The notes under the pieces: generated by a model | What the model was told of the DNA's origin: nothing | The model's database searches: none | What the model saw: the letters and a program-made list of their open reading frames with translations, nothing else | Assembly: GCA_963831155.1 (NCBI GenBank) | Contig: CAWHOY010000006.1 | Location: forward strand, 124,001-188,000 | Source: CAVRXQ01 sp963831155 | Lineage (GTDB): Bacteria > Actinomycetota > Acidimicrobiia > Acidimicrobiales > Bog-793 | Length of the DNA: 64,000 bases | Direction of reading: 5' to 3' | Position numbers and translations under genes: made by a program | Shown: one piece after another, positions 27,060-35,875 of the stretch | Layout: each line of letters begins with the position of its first letter | How positions within the stretch are numbered: position 1 is the first letter of the stretch

Positions 27060-28055
27060 GTGGACTCCTCAAGAATTCGTCCCGATCGCAACCTCGCGAT
27101 GGAGCTGGTCCGCGTCACCGAGGCGGCGGCCGTCGCCGGCAGCCGCTGGATGGGACGTGGTGACAAAGACGGAGCCGATGCGGCTGCCGTCGACGCGATG
27201 CGTTTCGTGCTGTCGAACGTGGCGATGGACGGCGTCGTCGTCATCGGCGAAGGCGAAAAGGATCGGGCGCCGATGCTGTACAACGGGGAACGCATCGGCG
27301 ACGGCTCGGCTCCCGAAGTAGACATCGCCGTCGACCCCATCGACGGCACCCGGCCCACTGCCCTCGGGCGCGGCGGCGCGCTTTCGGTGATCGCGCTCGC
27401 AGAACGCCACCACATGTTCGATCCAGGACCGGTCGTGTACATGTCGAAAATCGCGGTCGGCTCGGAAGCTGTCGGTCGCGTTTCTCTCGAACTTTCGGTA
27501 AAGGAAAACCTCGTCGAGATCGGGAAGGCAAAACAGTCTGAGGTGAGCGACTTGACGGCGATCGTTCTCGACCGACCACGCCACGAAGAACTCATCGAAG
27601 AGATCCGATCGGCAGGTGCCCGTATCCGTCTCATCACTGACGGCGACGTCGCAGCGGCTATCTCGACGGCGTGGCAGGAAAGTGGTGACGACGTCTTGTT
27701 CGGCATCGGCGGTACGCCCGAAGGTGTCATCGCCGCCGCCGCGCTGAAAGCGATGGGCGGTGAGATCCAAGGCCGGTTGTGGCCCCGCGACGACGCCGAG
27801 CGGAAAGCGGCGGTCGACGCCGGCTACGACGTCGACAAGGTGCTCACCACCGACGACTTCATCAGGGGCGACAACGTCTTTTTCGCTGCAACGGGAGTGA
27901 CCGACGGCGAATTACTGCGCGGCGTCCGCTATCACGCCGGAGGCGCGACGACGCAATCGATGCTCACTCGCTCTCGAACTGGCACAATCCGATTCGTCAC
28001 CGCCTACCACCGGCGCGAGAAGCTCAGCCAGTTCCGGCTGCTCGAAGGCATCTGA
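27060..28055 (+). CDS. glpX: class II fructose-1,6-bisphosphatase
   Basis: Gluconeogenic phosphatase of the GlpX family, the only FBPase type in many actinobacteria. The 331 residues include the metal-binding motifs VVIGEGEKD and VDPIDGTRPTALG, plus GIGGTPEGV and GRLWPRD. GTG at 27060 follows a strong AGGAGG by 5 bases, which decides the start. Convergent with the phosphodiesterase/GNAT gene, 43 bases apart. Confidence 0.95.
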   Translation: MDSSRIRPDRNLAMELVRVTEAAAVAGSRWMGRGDKDGADAAAVDAMRFVLSNVAMDGVVVIGEGEKDRAPMLYNGERIGDGSAPEVDIAVDPIDGTRPTALGRGGALSVIALAERHHMFDPGPVVYMSKIAVGSEAVGRVSLELSVKENLVEIGKAKQSEVSDLTAIVLDRPRHEELIEEIRSAGARIRLITDGDVAAAISTAWQESGDDVLFGIGGTPEGVIAAAALKAMGGEIQGRLWPRDDAERKAAVDAGYDVDKVLTTDDFIRGDNVFFAATGVTDGELLRGVRYHAGGATTQSMLTRSRTGTIRFVTAYHRREKLSQFRLLEGI

Positions 28056-28098
28056 TCGGAAAGCGCGAGCTCGCCAGCTGTCCACTCGTGTGCCGATG

Positions 28099-29082
28099 TC
28101 AGGAGATCTGTCTCTCGGCGCTCCCGGCCGGAAGACGCCGGGGCGCAAACCAGACCCTCGCGGCAGAAATCGGCGCGCGTTCGACGGCTTGAAAGCCAAG
28201 GTGTGCGAGAAACGCCGCTTGTTCTTCGGCCGACGCCGCGACGTACAACCATTCGGCGCCGAGGCCGGACGCGGCCCGCTCGATCGCCCTGACAAGCGCC
28301 CGGCCGATCCCTTTACCGCGGCGAGCGTTCTCGACACACCACTTCTCGATGACAAGTTGGGATCCCACCGTCGCGCCAAGCGCCTGGGCGACGACCTCGT
28401 TGCCCTCCCGTCCGATCACCGCGACTGGCTGACCGCCGTCGAGACGCCGCATCTCGTTCTCTTCGAACACTGCATCCGGACCGGGTTCGCGCGATACGGC
28501 GAAGGCGATCGCCAGGCCGCCGCGATCCGCTTGCGTCCCCGCACCGAGTAGGACGTCAGCGAGTGGCTGCCAGGGATGGCGATCTTGTTCGTGGTGCTGT
28601 TCGTACAGCCTGAGCACCGACAGCACGGTCCCTTCCCTGAAATTTCCGAAGAGCTCAATTGCGGACGCGATCGCGTGCCGTTCCATGCGGCTCGAGAGCG
28701 TGACGTGCGCAGAGAACGGGCGGCTCGGTCGACTCGTCGGTGCCGTCAGCGGTGGAGCGTCGAGGCGCCGCTGCAGCCGTGCGATGCGAGCTGACGGATC
28801 GCTGACCGCGAGGTACAGGACCGGTGATCTCGACGAGAACGAGCGGGCGGGACCGAGCTCGACCGCGATCGGCTCCTCGTGTGCCACGGAGCGAAGCAAT
28901 GCGAGCGCGCTCGGAAGGTCGGACTGCGCGACGTTCACCGGCGGGACGAGCGTGAGGTGGGGCGAAATCCGGCCGAGGGACGAAGAGCCGATCGCGCGAC
29001 GCAGCCCGTCGACCTCGGACGCGACCGCACCGGTGATCTCGAGGGCGACGAACAACCGGCGTCGCGCTCGAAATGGCGTCAC
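28099..29082 (-). CDS. 2H phosphodiesterase (ThpR-like) / GNAT acetyltransferase fusion
   Basis: A 327-residue two-domain protein. The N-terminal half (about 1-185) is a 2H-superfamily domain of the RNA 2',3'-cyclic phosphodiesterase type, with both HxT motifs: PHLTLVPP (His42) and AHVTLSS (His126). The C-terminal half (about 190-320) is a GNAT acetyltransferase with the acetyl-CoA loop RRGKGIGRALV. Each is usually a separate protein; this joining is unusual. GTG at 29082 overlaps the atpC stop (GTGA), so it is translationally coupled to ATP synthase. Substrates of both domains are unknown. Confidence 0.75.
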   Translation of the reverse strand: MTPFRARRRLFVALEITGAVASEVDGLRRAIGSSSLGRISPHLTLVPPVNVAQSDLPSALALLRSVAHEEPIAVELGPARSFSSRSPVLYLAVSDPSARIARLQRRLDAPPLTAPTSRPSRPFSAHVTLSSRMERHAIASAIELFGNFREGTVLSVLRLYEQHHEQDRHPWQPLADVLLGAGTQADRGGLAIAFAVSREPGPDAVFEENEMRRLDGGQPVAVIGREGNEVVAQALGATVGSQLVIEKWCVENARRGKGIGRALVRAIERAASGLGAEWLYVAASAEEQAAFLAHLGFQAVERAPISAARVWFAPRRLPAGSAERQIS

Positions 29083-29552
29083 GTCGACGCGTCCACCCCC
29101 GACGCCTCGAGGCGGGCGCGAGCGCGCCGGAGGGCTGATTCGGCGGCGGAGATTTCGGCGTCGGTGCTCTCGCCCGTCTCGCCAGCAGCCTCACCACGGT
29201 GTTCACTGAGGGAGGCGAGGCGTTGTTCGGCTCGCTCGGCCGCACGGCGCGCCCGATCGATGTCGATCTCATCGGAGAGCTCGCCGACCGGGGCGAGGAT
29301 GACGAGGCCCTCTTCGAAGACGTGCACCGTCCCGCCGTCGACGGCCGCACGCACGACCCGTGCCTCGGAATCGGATTCGGCGCCAGCGGTCGTGATCCGA
29401 ACCGCTGTGACGCCTGACGCCCCGATGAAGTCTTCGTGGTGCGCGAGGAAGGCAATCTCGCCGATTTCGGTGCGCATCGAGACCTCCTCGGCATCACCGT
29501 CGAAAAGCGAGCGCTCGGGAGTGACGAGCGCGACGTGGAACGGGGTTGCCAT
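29079..29552 (-). CDS. atpC: F1 ATP synthase epsilon subunit
   Basis: A 157-residue central-stalk subunit: N-terminal beta sandwich (VALVTPERSLFDGDAEEV, and GEIAFLAHHEDFIGA in place of the usual GxxGILPxH) followed by a helical C-terminal domain that is longer than usual and rich in Ala/Glu/Arg. The C-terminal helices inhibit ATP hydrolysis in relatives. It lies 3 bases after atpD and overlaps the next gene. Confidence 0.93.
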   Translation of the reverse strand: MATPFHVALVTPERSLFDGDAEEVSMRTEIGEIAFLAHHEDFIGASGVTAVRITTAGAESDSEARVVRAAVDGGTVHVFEEGLVILAPVGELSDEIDIDRARRAAERAEQRLASLSEHRGEAAGETGESTDAEISAAESALRRARARLEASGVDAST

Positions 29553-29555
29553 CGA

Positions 29556-31004
29556 TCACGCGCTCTCGAACTGCTTCGCCTTCTCGCGCACGCCGTCGAC
29601 GCCACCGACGTTCAAGAATGCCTGCTCCGGGACATCATCGAGGTCGCCGCCGACGATCGCCTCGAAGCTTTGGATCGTTTCGTCGATCGGAACGTAAATC
29701 CCGGGCAATCCGGTGAATACCTCGCCGACGAAGAACGGCTGCGACAAGAACCGCTGGATCTTGCGCGCCCGGTTCACGGTCAGCCGATCCTCCTCGGAGA
29801 GTTCCTCGAGACCCAAGATCGCGATGATGTCTTGCAGGTCGCGGTAGCGCTGCAGGATCTCGGTCACCGCGGTGGCACACGCGTAGTGGCGATCGCCGAC
29901 GATCTCGGGCGCCAAGATGTTGCTCGACGATGCGAGGGGGTCGACGGCAGGATAGATGCCGAGCGCGGCGATCTGTCGCGAAAGTTCCGTCGTGGCGTCG
30001 AGGTGCGTGAACGTCGTGAACGGAGCGGGATCGGTGTAGTCGTCTGCCGGGACGTAGACCGCTTGGATCGAAGTGATTGAGCGGCCCTTTGTCGAGGTGA
30101 TCCGCTCTTGGAGCTGGCCCATCTCGTCCGCCAGCGTCGGCTGGTAACCGACGGCGGAAGGCATCCGGCCGAGCAGCGTCGAGACCTCCGACCCGGCTTG
30201 GACGAAGCGGAAGATGTTGTCGATGAACAACAGCACGTCTTGGTTCTTCACGTCGCGGAAGTACTCGGCCATCGTGAGCGCCGACAATCCGACGCGCAGA
30301 CGCACACCGGGTGGCTCGTCCATCTGCCCGTAGACGAGCACGGCCTTGTCGATGACGCCGGACTCCTGCATTTCGAGCCACAAGTCGGTGCCTTCACGCG
30401 TCCGCTCACCGACGCCCGCGAACACCGACACGCCGCCGTGCTGCTTCGCGACCCGGTTGATCATCTCCAGGATGATCACGGTCTTGCCGACACCGGCGCC
30501 GCCGAACAGGCCGATCTTTCCGCCCTGCACGTACGGTTCCAGCAAGTCGATGACCTTGATCCCAGTCTCGAACATCTGCCGACGCGGCTCGAGCTCATCG
30601 AACGGCGGCGGGTCGCGATGGATCTCCCAGCGGTCGGCGACTTCACCGATGTCGTCGGTGTCGAGCGGCTCACCGATGACATTGAAGACGTGTCCGAGAA
30701 CGTTGTCGCCCACCGGCACCGTGATGCCGCGCCCGGTGTTGCGTACGACTGCGCCGCGCTCGAGTCCGTCGGTCGGCTTCAGACAGATGCAGCGGACACG
30801 ACCCTCGCCGATCTGCTGGGCGACTTCGGCGGTGATCACGACGGCGCGACCCTCGAGCTCCAAATCGATCTCTAGCGCCGTGTTGATCTCCGGCAAGGCG
30901 TGCGGGGGGAATTCGACGTCGACGACGGGTCCGGCGATCGAGACGACCCGTCCGTTCTCGAAAGCGATTTCCTCGTTGCCCGCGCGCTCCATGGTCGTCG
31001 TCAT
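29556..31004 (-). CDS. atpD: F1 ATP synthase beta subunit
   Basis: Catalytic subunit of the F1 head, 482 residues. Walker A GGAGVGKTVI, catalytic Glu in GVGERTREG, Walker B VLLFIDNIFRF, and the DELSEED-region equivalent LEELSEEDRL. The first 15 residues (MTTTMERAGNEEIAF) are variable. The ATG overlaps the atpG stop by 4 bases. Confidence 0.97.
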   Translation of the reverse strand: MTTTMERAGNEEIAFENGRVVSIAGPVVDVEFPPHALPEINTALEIDLELEGRAVVITAEVAQQIGEGRVRCICLKPTDGLERGAVVRNTGRGITVPVGDNVLGHVFNVIGEPLDTDDIGEVADRWEIHRDPPPFDELEPRRQMFETGIKVIDLLEPYVQGGKIGLFGGAGVGKTVIILEMINRVAKQHGGVSVFAGVGERTREGTDLWLEMQESGVIDKAVLVYGQMDEPPGVRLRVGLSALTMAEYFRDVKNQDVLLFIDNIFRFVQAGSEVSTLLGRMPSAVGYQPTLADEMGQLQERITSTKGRSITSIQAVYVPADDYTDPAPFTTFTHLDATTELSRQIAALGIYPAVDPLASSSNILAPEIVGDRHYACATAVTEILQRYRDLQDIIAILGLEELSEEDRLTVNRARKIQRFLSQPFFVGEVFTGLPGIYVPIDETIQSFEAIVGGDLDDVPEQAFLNVGGVDGVREKAKQFESA

Positions 31005-31954
31005 TCGTCCGGCTCCTCGTATTCGATGCCCAATGTCAGGTCATAGCGTCCGTGCGCGGCTCCCGCCGCACGAAGCGCCTCCGCGCCGCCGACGATCTCC
31101 ATGATCTCGGAGGTGATCGCGTCCTGACGGACACGGTTCATCTCGCGCCGCAGCGTCTTCACGAGCTCCTCGGCGTTGTCCGTCGCGGCCGCCATCGCCC
31201 GCTGGCGGGCGGTGTGTTCCGACGCCGCAGCCTCGAGCAGCGCCGCGAAGATCTCGGCCTCGACGAGCTGGGGCACGAGCGTCGAAAGAAGGTCATCGGA
31301 TCGCGGTTCGAAGTCGTAAAAGCCGCCCGACGGGGTCTCTTGAATCTGCTCATCAGTATCTTCTGGGGGTTCCGGCACGGGAAGCAGCCGCCGGGTCTCG
31401 GCGATCTGCACCCCCGCGGATCGGAACCGCGTCGAGACGATCTCGACCGCGTCGAACGCCTCCGCCATGAACGGTCTGACCACCTCGGCGCTCACCCGGC
31501 GGGCGTCGTCGAAACTCGGCCGCTCGCTCACCTTCTGGAATGTCTTTTCGATCGGGACGCCGCGGAAGCGAAAGTAGCTCTCCGCTCGCCGCCCGACCGT
31601 CACCAAGGTCGTCTCTGCACCTTCTCGCCCGATCTCGATGAGGCGACGTTCGGACGCGCGCAGCACGTTCGAGTTGTAGGCGCCGGCTAATCCGCGGTCC
31701 GAGACGATGAGCAACAGCGCGACGCGCCTCGTCTCCTTCGGTTCGCCAACGAGTCGCGTCGGTTCGGTCGCGTCGTCAAGCGTGATGCGGAACGCGTCCC
31801 TAAGCCCGTTGATGTACGGCCGGTTGTGGGCGATGCGACCCTGGGCGCGAACGATCTGGGACGCTGCGATGAGCTCCATCGCGCGCGTGATCTTCTTCGT
31901 CGCCTCGATGCTGCGGATCCTGCGCCGCAGGACGCGCTCGCGACCGCTCGCCAT
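31001..31954 (-). CDS. atpG: F1 ATP synthase gamma subunit
   Basis: Central shaft subunit, 317 residues, a little longer than the usual 285-305. Family start RRRIRSIEATKKITRAMELIA and end RQDAITSEIMEIVGGAEAL are clear. The extra length is a hydrophilic, Pro/Glu-rich stretch near residues 195-225 (PEPPEDTDEQIQETPSG). A comparable extra loop is known in the mycobacterial gamma subunit, but sequence equivalence was not shown here. Confidence 0.95.
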   Translation of the reverse strand: MASGRERVLRRRIRSIEATKKITRAMELIAASQIVRAQGRIAHNRPYINGLRDAFRITLDDATEPTRLVGEPKETRRVALLLIVSDRGLAGAYNSNVLRASERRLIEIGREGAETTLVTVGRRAESYFRFRGVPIEKTFQKVSERPSFDDARRVSAEVVRPFMAEAFDAVEIVSTRFRSAGVQIAETRRLLPVPEPPEDTDEQIQETPSGGFYDFEPRSDDLLSTLVPQLVEAEIFAALLEAAASEHTARQRAMAAATDNAEELVKTLRREMNRVRQDAITSEIMEIVGGAEALRAAGAAHGRYDLTLGIEYEEPDE

Positions 31955-31972
31955 GCCAGGGTTCCCTTGACC

Positions 31973-33553
31973 TCAGCCCGCCTGCTCGTCCGACTTCGGT
32001 TCTTCGCTCTCATCGGCCGTAGCCGGTTGCTCCTCGTCAGACGATCCGGCGAAGGACGAGGCGATCTGTTTGATCACCTCGTCGACCTCTTTTTCGTCCG
32101 GCATCGTGCCTGTCGTGCGGATGTGTTCCAAAAGCTCCGGATGCGCCGTCTTGAACTCGGTACGCAGAACCTGTTCGAACTGGCGGACTTCCTCTGTCGG
32201 GATCTTGTCGACGAAGCCTTTTACGCCGGCGTAGATGACGATGATCTCTTCTTCGACCGGCAACGGCTCGTTCTGCCCCTGCTTCAACAGTTCGACCAAC
32301 CGGTAGCCGCGGTCGAGCTGTGCCTGCGAGGCGCGGTCGAGTTCGGAGCCGAACGTTGCGAACGCCTCGAGGTCCCGGAACTGCGCGAGGTCGATCTTCA
32401 GCGAGCCGACGACCGACTTCATCGCCTTGATCTGCGCCGCGCCGCCAACCCGGCTGACAGAGTTGCCGACGTTCATCGCCGGGCGGACGCCAGAATTGAA
32501 CAGGTCGGTCTCCAAAAAGATCTGGCCGTCTGTGATCGAAATGACGTTCGTCGGGATGTAGGCGGAGATATCGCCGCCTTTCGTCTCGATGATCGGCAAC
32601 GCCGTTAACGAGCCGCCCCCGCGCTCGTTTGAAAGCTTCGCCGCCCGCTCGAGCAGCCGGCTGTGGAGATAAAAGACGTCGCCCGGGTACGCCTCGCGCC
32701 CCGGTGGCCGACGCAGGAGCAGCGAGATCTGGCGGTAGGCGTCTGCTTGCTTTGACAGGTCGTCGTAGACGATCAGCGCGTGCTCGCCGCGCTCCATCCA
32801 GTGCTGGCCCATCGCACAGCCCGAGTACGGGGCGAGGTACTTGAACGGCGCGGGCTCCGACGCCGGAGCCGCAACGACGACCGTGTATTCGAGCGCGCCG
32901 TGAGCCTCGAAGGTGGCCACGGTCTGCGAGACGGTCGAGCCCTTTTGGCCGATCGCCACGTAGATGCACTTCACGCCGGTACCCTTTTGATTGAGGATCG
33001 TGTCGACGGCGACGGTCGTCTTTCCGGTCTTGCGATCACCGATGATCAGTTCGCGCTGACCCCTTCCGATCGGTGTCAACGCGTCGATGACCTTGATCCC
33101 GGTTTGGAGGGGCTCGGAGACCGGCTGGCGGTCGACGATGCCGGGAGCCTGGACTTCGAGACGGCGCAGCTCGACGTCGCCGAGGGGACCTTTGCCATCG
33201 AGGGGCTCGCCGAGCGGGTTCACGACACGACCCAACAGCGCATCACCGACGGGGACCGAGAGGATGCGGCCGGTCGCTCGCACCGTCTGACCCTCGTCTA
33301 GGCCCTCGACGTCGCCGAGGACAACGGCGCCGATCTCGTCCTCGTCCAGGTTCAACGCCAGGCCGAGCGTGCCGTTCTCGAATTCCAACAACTCGTTCAC
33401 CGAGGCGTGCGGCAGCCCGGCGATGTGCGCGATGCCGTCGCCGACCTCGGCGATCCGGCCGACTTGCTCCGTCGAGATCTCGGTACGCAGCTCCGCGACG
33501 TGTCGCTCCAAGACCGCGGCGATCTCTTGCGCGTCGATCGTCAGCTCAGACAT
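31973..33553 (-). CDS. atpA: F1 ATP synthase alpha subunit
   Basis: Non-catalytic nucleotide-binding F1 subunit, 526 residues. Walker A GDRKTGKTTVAVD, Walker B equivalent HALIVYDDLSKQADAYRQ, and the alpha signature PGREAYPGDVFYLHSRLLERAA. The C-terminal 25 residues are a charged, low-complexity tail (EEQPATADESEEPKSDEQ), reminiscent of the mycobacterial alpha C-terminal extension, which suppresses ATP hydrolysis; whether this tail does the same is inference. Confidence 0.97.
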   Translation of the reverse strand: MSELTIDAQEIAAVLERHVAELRTEISTEQVGRIAEVGDGIAHIAGLPHASVNELLEFENGTLGLALNLDEDEIGAVVLGDVEGLDEGQTVRATGRILSVPVGDALLGRVVNPLGEPLDGKGPLGDVELRRLEVQAPGIVDRQPVSEPLQTGIKVIDALTPIGRGQRELIIGDRKTGKTTVAVDTILNQKGTGVKCIYVAIGQKGSTVSQTVATFEAHGALEYTVVVAAPASEPAPFKYLAPYSGCAMGQHWMERGEHALIVYDDLSKQADAYRQISLLLRRPPGREAYPGDVFYLHSRLLERAAKLSNERGGGSLTALPIIETKGGDISAYIPTNVISITDGQIFLETDLFNSGVRPAMNVGNSVSRVGGAAQIKAMKSVVGSLKIDLAQFRDLEAFATFGSELDRASQAQLDRGYRLVELLKQGQNEPLPVEEEIIVIYAGVKGFVDKIPTEEVRQFEQVLRTEFKTAHPELLEHIRTTGTMPDEKEVDEVIKQIASSFAGSSDEEQPATADESEEPKSDEQAG

Positions 33554-33600
33554 CGAATAGCTCCTTTTTCCTGGCCGATCTCGTCATTGGCCTTTTGACC

Positions 33601-34503
33601 TCAGGATGCCTTGACGAGCAAGTCGCGGAGCCGCTCGACGCGCAGGCGTACCGTGCCGTCGAGTATCAGGTCTCCGACGTTGACGCGGATCCCTCCGATC
33701 ACTGACGGGTCGATGATCCCGCGCACCTCGACGTTGCGATCCGTGAGACGCGAAAGCGCTGTGCCGACGCGCTCACTCTCGTCGTCGTCGAGGGGCACCG
33801 CGCTGCGCACGTCGGCAATGCGGCGTCCACGCTCATCGGCTGCCAGTTGGACGAGCCAGTCGATCGCGCCGACCAGATCGCGCAGCCGCCCGGCTCGGAT
33901 CACGTAGTCCACGAGACGCACCGTCGTTTCGTGGAAGGATCGCGCGAACAGGTCGCCGATGACCGCCGCGCGTCCCGAGTACGTGAGATTGCCGTCGCTG
34001 AGGACCTCGCGCAGATCCCGGCTCGACTCGAGGACGCGCGCGATTTGGAAGAGTTCGTCCTCGACGACGTCGATATCGGACCTCGACTCGAGCTCCTGCA
34101 GCAGACGCTCGGCGTAGCCGCTGATCCGCCCGAGGATCTCTCCGCGGCTCGCCGGCGGTTCGGGTTCGATCGGGGCGCCGCTTTCGACACGGTCGATCTC
34201 TGCTTCAGCGAGCTCGACAAGTTCGGCAAGCGTCGAGGGGATCTCCGAGGCGCGCTCGCTCGCGACGGTGAAGCCGGCTAGCGAGACCGAGATGCGTTCG
34301 GCCTTTCCTTCCAAGAGCTCGATCACGATGGCACGCCGCGCCGCGGGCGGGATCACCGCGTCCGTGAGCACGAGGCGCAAGTCGTCCGACGAGTTCACCG
34401 CTCGCGCGATGCCGACCAGGTCCCCGCGCAGGGTTGCCAACGTGCGTGAGCGGTCCGCCGATTCCAAGATCGCAGCGGCATAGCCGCGGATCGTCTCGCG
34501 CAC
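33601..34503 (-). CDS. atpH: F1 ATP synthase delta subunit with duplicated N-terminal domain
   Basis: Peripheral-stalk cap subunit, 300 residues against the usual 175-185. Residues 1-105 (RGYAAAILESADRSRTLATL) and 125-215 (SGYAERLLQELESRSDIDVV) look like two copies of the helical domain that binds the alpha N-terminus; the second is followed by the normal C-terminal domain with IDPSVIGGIRVNVGDLILDG. No membrane helix is present, so it is not the mycobacterial b-delta fusion, although that fusion also carries extra delta sequence. GTG start at 34503 overlaps the atpF stop by 1 base (TAGTG). Confidence 0.88.
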   Translation of the reverse strand: MRETIRGYAAAILESADRSRTLATLRGDLVGIARAVNSSDDLRLVLTDAVIPPAARRAIVIELLEGKAERISVSLAGFTVASERASEIPSTLAELVELAEAEIDRVESGAPIEPEPPASRGEILGRISGYAERLLQELESRSDIDVVEDELFQIARVLESSRDLREVLSDGNLTYSGRAAVIGDLFARSFHETTVRLVDYVIRAGRLRDLVGAIDWLVQLAADERGRRIADVRSAVPLDDDESERVGTALSRLTDRNVEVRGIIDPSVIGGIRVNVGDLILDGTVRLRVERLRDLLVKAS

Positions 34504-35006
34504 TAGACGGCCCGCTCGGATTCGGCTGCCGCTATCGCTTCGGCGATGAGTCGGCGATGGACCGGCTCGTCAAGCTCCGCTGCGACGACTCGCGCTGCGG
34601 CGCTGACGATCGCGGAGCCGACCTCTTCGAGGATCTCTTCGCGGATCTGGGCCCGGGCGAGATCGATGGCGGAAGCGGCACGGACGAGCGCGCGCTGGTA
34701 CTCCTCGTCGGCTCGTTCCCTGCCCTGAGCCAAAAGTCCTTCGGAGTTGCGCTGCGCCTGGGCGACGATCGACTCCGCCTCGGCTCGTGCTCTCTCGAGC
34801 GCCGCTTTCCGCGCTGTCAACAGCTGCTCTGCTTCTTCGCGGATCCGTTCCCCGGCGGTCAGCTGCTCCCGGATCGCATCGGTCTGGCGGTTCATCGCCC
34901 GACGCAACGGCGGTGCGACGAACCGCCAGATGAACGCGACGAACAGGACGATCGCGACCCACTCAAGCGCGTAGGAAATTCCGAAGTTCGACGAAGCGAG
35001 GATCAC
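34503..35006 (-). CDS. atpF: F0 ATP synthase b subunit
   Basis: Peripheral-stalk subunit, 167 residues: one N-terminal membrane helix (about 10-30, YALEWVAIVLFVAFIWRFV) and a long charged coiled coil (40-150). ATG overlaps the stop of the upstream second b gene (ATGA). The pair of b-type genes is typical of a heterodimeric b/b' stalk. Confidence 0.9.
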   Translation of the reverse strand: MILASSNFGISYALEWVAIVLFVAFIWRFVAPPLRRAMNRQTDAIREQLTAGERIREEAEQLLTARKAALERARAEAESIVAQAQRNSEGLLAQGRERADEEYQRALVRAASAIDLARAQIREEILEEVGSAIVSAAARVVAAELDEPVHRRLIAEAIAAAESERAV

Positions 35007-35539
35007 TGACGTCGTCCGCTCTGCCGGGCGCGCTCGTCGGCAAGTGCGAGTTCCTCGGCGATTAGCCCGCGGTGTCGACTGGTGTCCAGGCCACCGCCGA
35101 CGATGCGCTCTGCCGCCTCGACGACGAGCGCCTCCGCACGCGCGAGCAACTCGGCACGGACCCGATCCCGCTCGCGGTCGATCCCCTCGGATGCTGCTTG
35201 GACCCGACGATCGTGTTCTTCCTGACCGCGAGCACGCGCGTCGTGCAGGAGGTCGTCAACTTCGCGCGAGGCATCTTGGAGGATCTGCCGCGCCTTGGCG
35301 CGCGCGTCGGCGAGCGCCTTCAGCCTCTCGGCTTCGAGACGCGCGGCCTCCCGGCGTGCCGATTCGGCGGAGTCCTGCTCATTCCGCACCGACTCGTCCC
35401 GATCCCGCATCACCTTTTGGATCGGCGGGAGGATGAACTTCGCAACGATCCCGAGGACGATGATGAAAAGGATCAGTTCGACGAAGAATGTCGCGTTCGG
35501 AACGATGAAGTTGTTGCTGCTACTGGAGCTCGCGAGCAC
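35003..35539 (-). CDS. F0 ATP synthase second b-type (b') subunit
   Basis: A 178-residue stalk subunit: Ser/Asn-rich short N-terminus, one membrane helix (about 17-36, FFVELILFIIVLGIVAKFIL), then a coiled coil rich in Arg/Glu/Ala. It diverges in sequence from its neighbour, so b/b' heterodimers are likely. In mycobacteria a b'-like segment is fused to delta; here it is separate. GTG start at 35539, 18 bases after atpE. Confidence 0.9.
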   Translation of the reverse strand: MLASSSSSNNFIVPNATFFVELILFIIVLGIVAKFILPPIQKVMRDRDESVRNEQDSAESARREAARLEAERLKALADARAKARQILQDASREVDDLLHDARARGQEEHDRRVQAASEGIDRERDRVRAELLARAEALVVEAAERIVGGGLDTSRHRGLIAEELALADERARQSGRRQ

Positions 35540-35557
35540 AGCGATTCGCCCTGGTTC

Positions 35558-35818
35558 CTACTTCTTGTAGAGAACGAAGACGAACAGGAACATGAAAACC
35601 AGATTGATGAAGTACATCGCCTCGACGAGTCCGACGATGATGAACATGATGGTGAACAGGCGTCCCTGGGCCTCGGGCTGACGAGCAACCCCGGCGATCG
35701 TCTGGCTGCCGGCAAGACCGTCGCCGATCGCCGCACCGATCGCGCCACCGCCAAGCGCGATGCCTCCGCCGACGAGCGCTCCTGCGAGCTGGATCGCCTG
35801 CTGGGTCGTGTCTGCCAT
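35558..35818 (-). CDS. atpE: F0 ATP synthase c subunit
   Basis: Proteolipid of the rotor ring, 86 residues, two membrane helices. Helix 1 has the glycine-rich pattern GGGIALGGGAIGAAIGDG and helix 2 holds the ion-carrying Glu in IIVGLVEAMYFI. The loop RQPEA is the F1-contact loop. The motif looks proton-type, with no obvious Na+ ligand set. ATG at 35818 follows AGGAGAGGG, a strong site fitting the high demand for this subunit. Confidence 0.95.
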   Translation of the reverse strand: MADTTQQAIQLAGALVGGGIALGGGAIGAAIGDGLAGSQTIAGVARQPEAQGRLFTIMFIIVGLVEAMYFINLVFMFLFVFVLYKK

Positions 35819-35875
35819 TTCCCTCTCCTGTGGTTGGTGATGCCTACTCCCTCGGGGCGTCGCCCGTCGGGCCAA

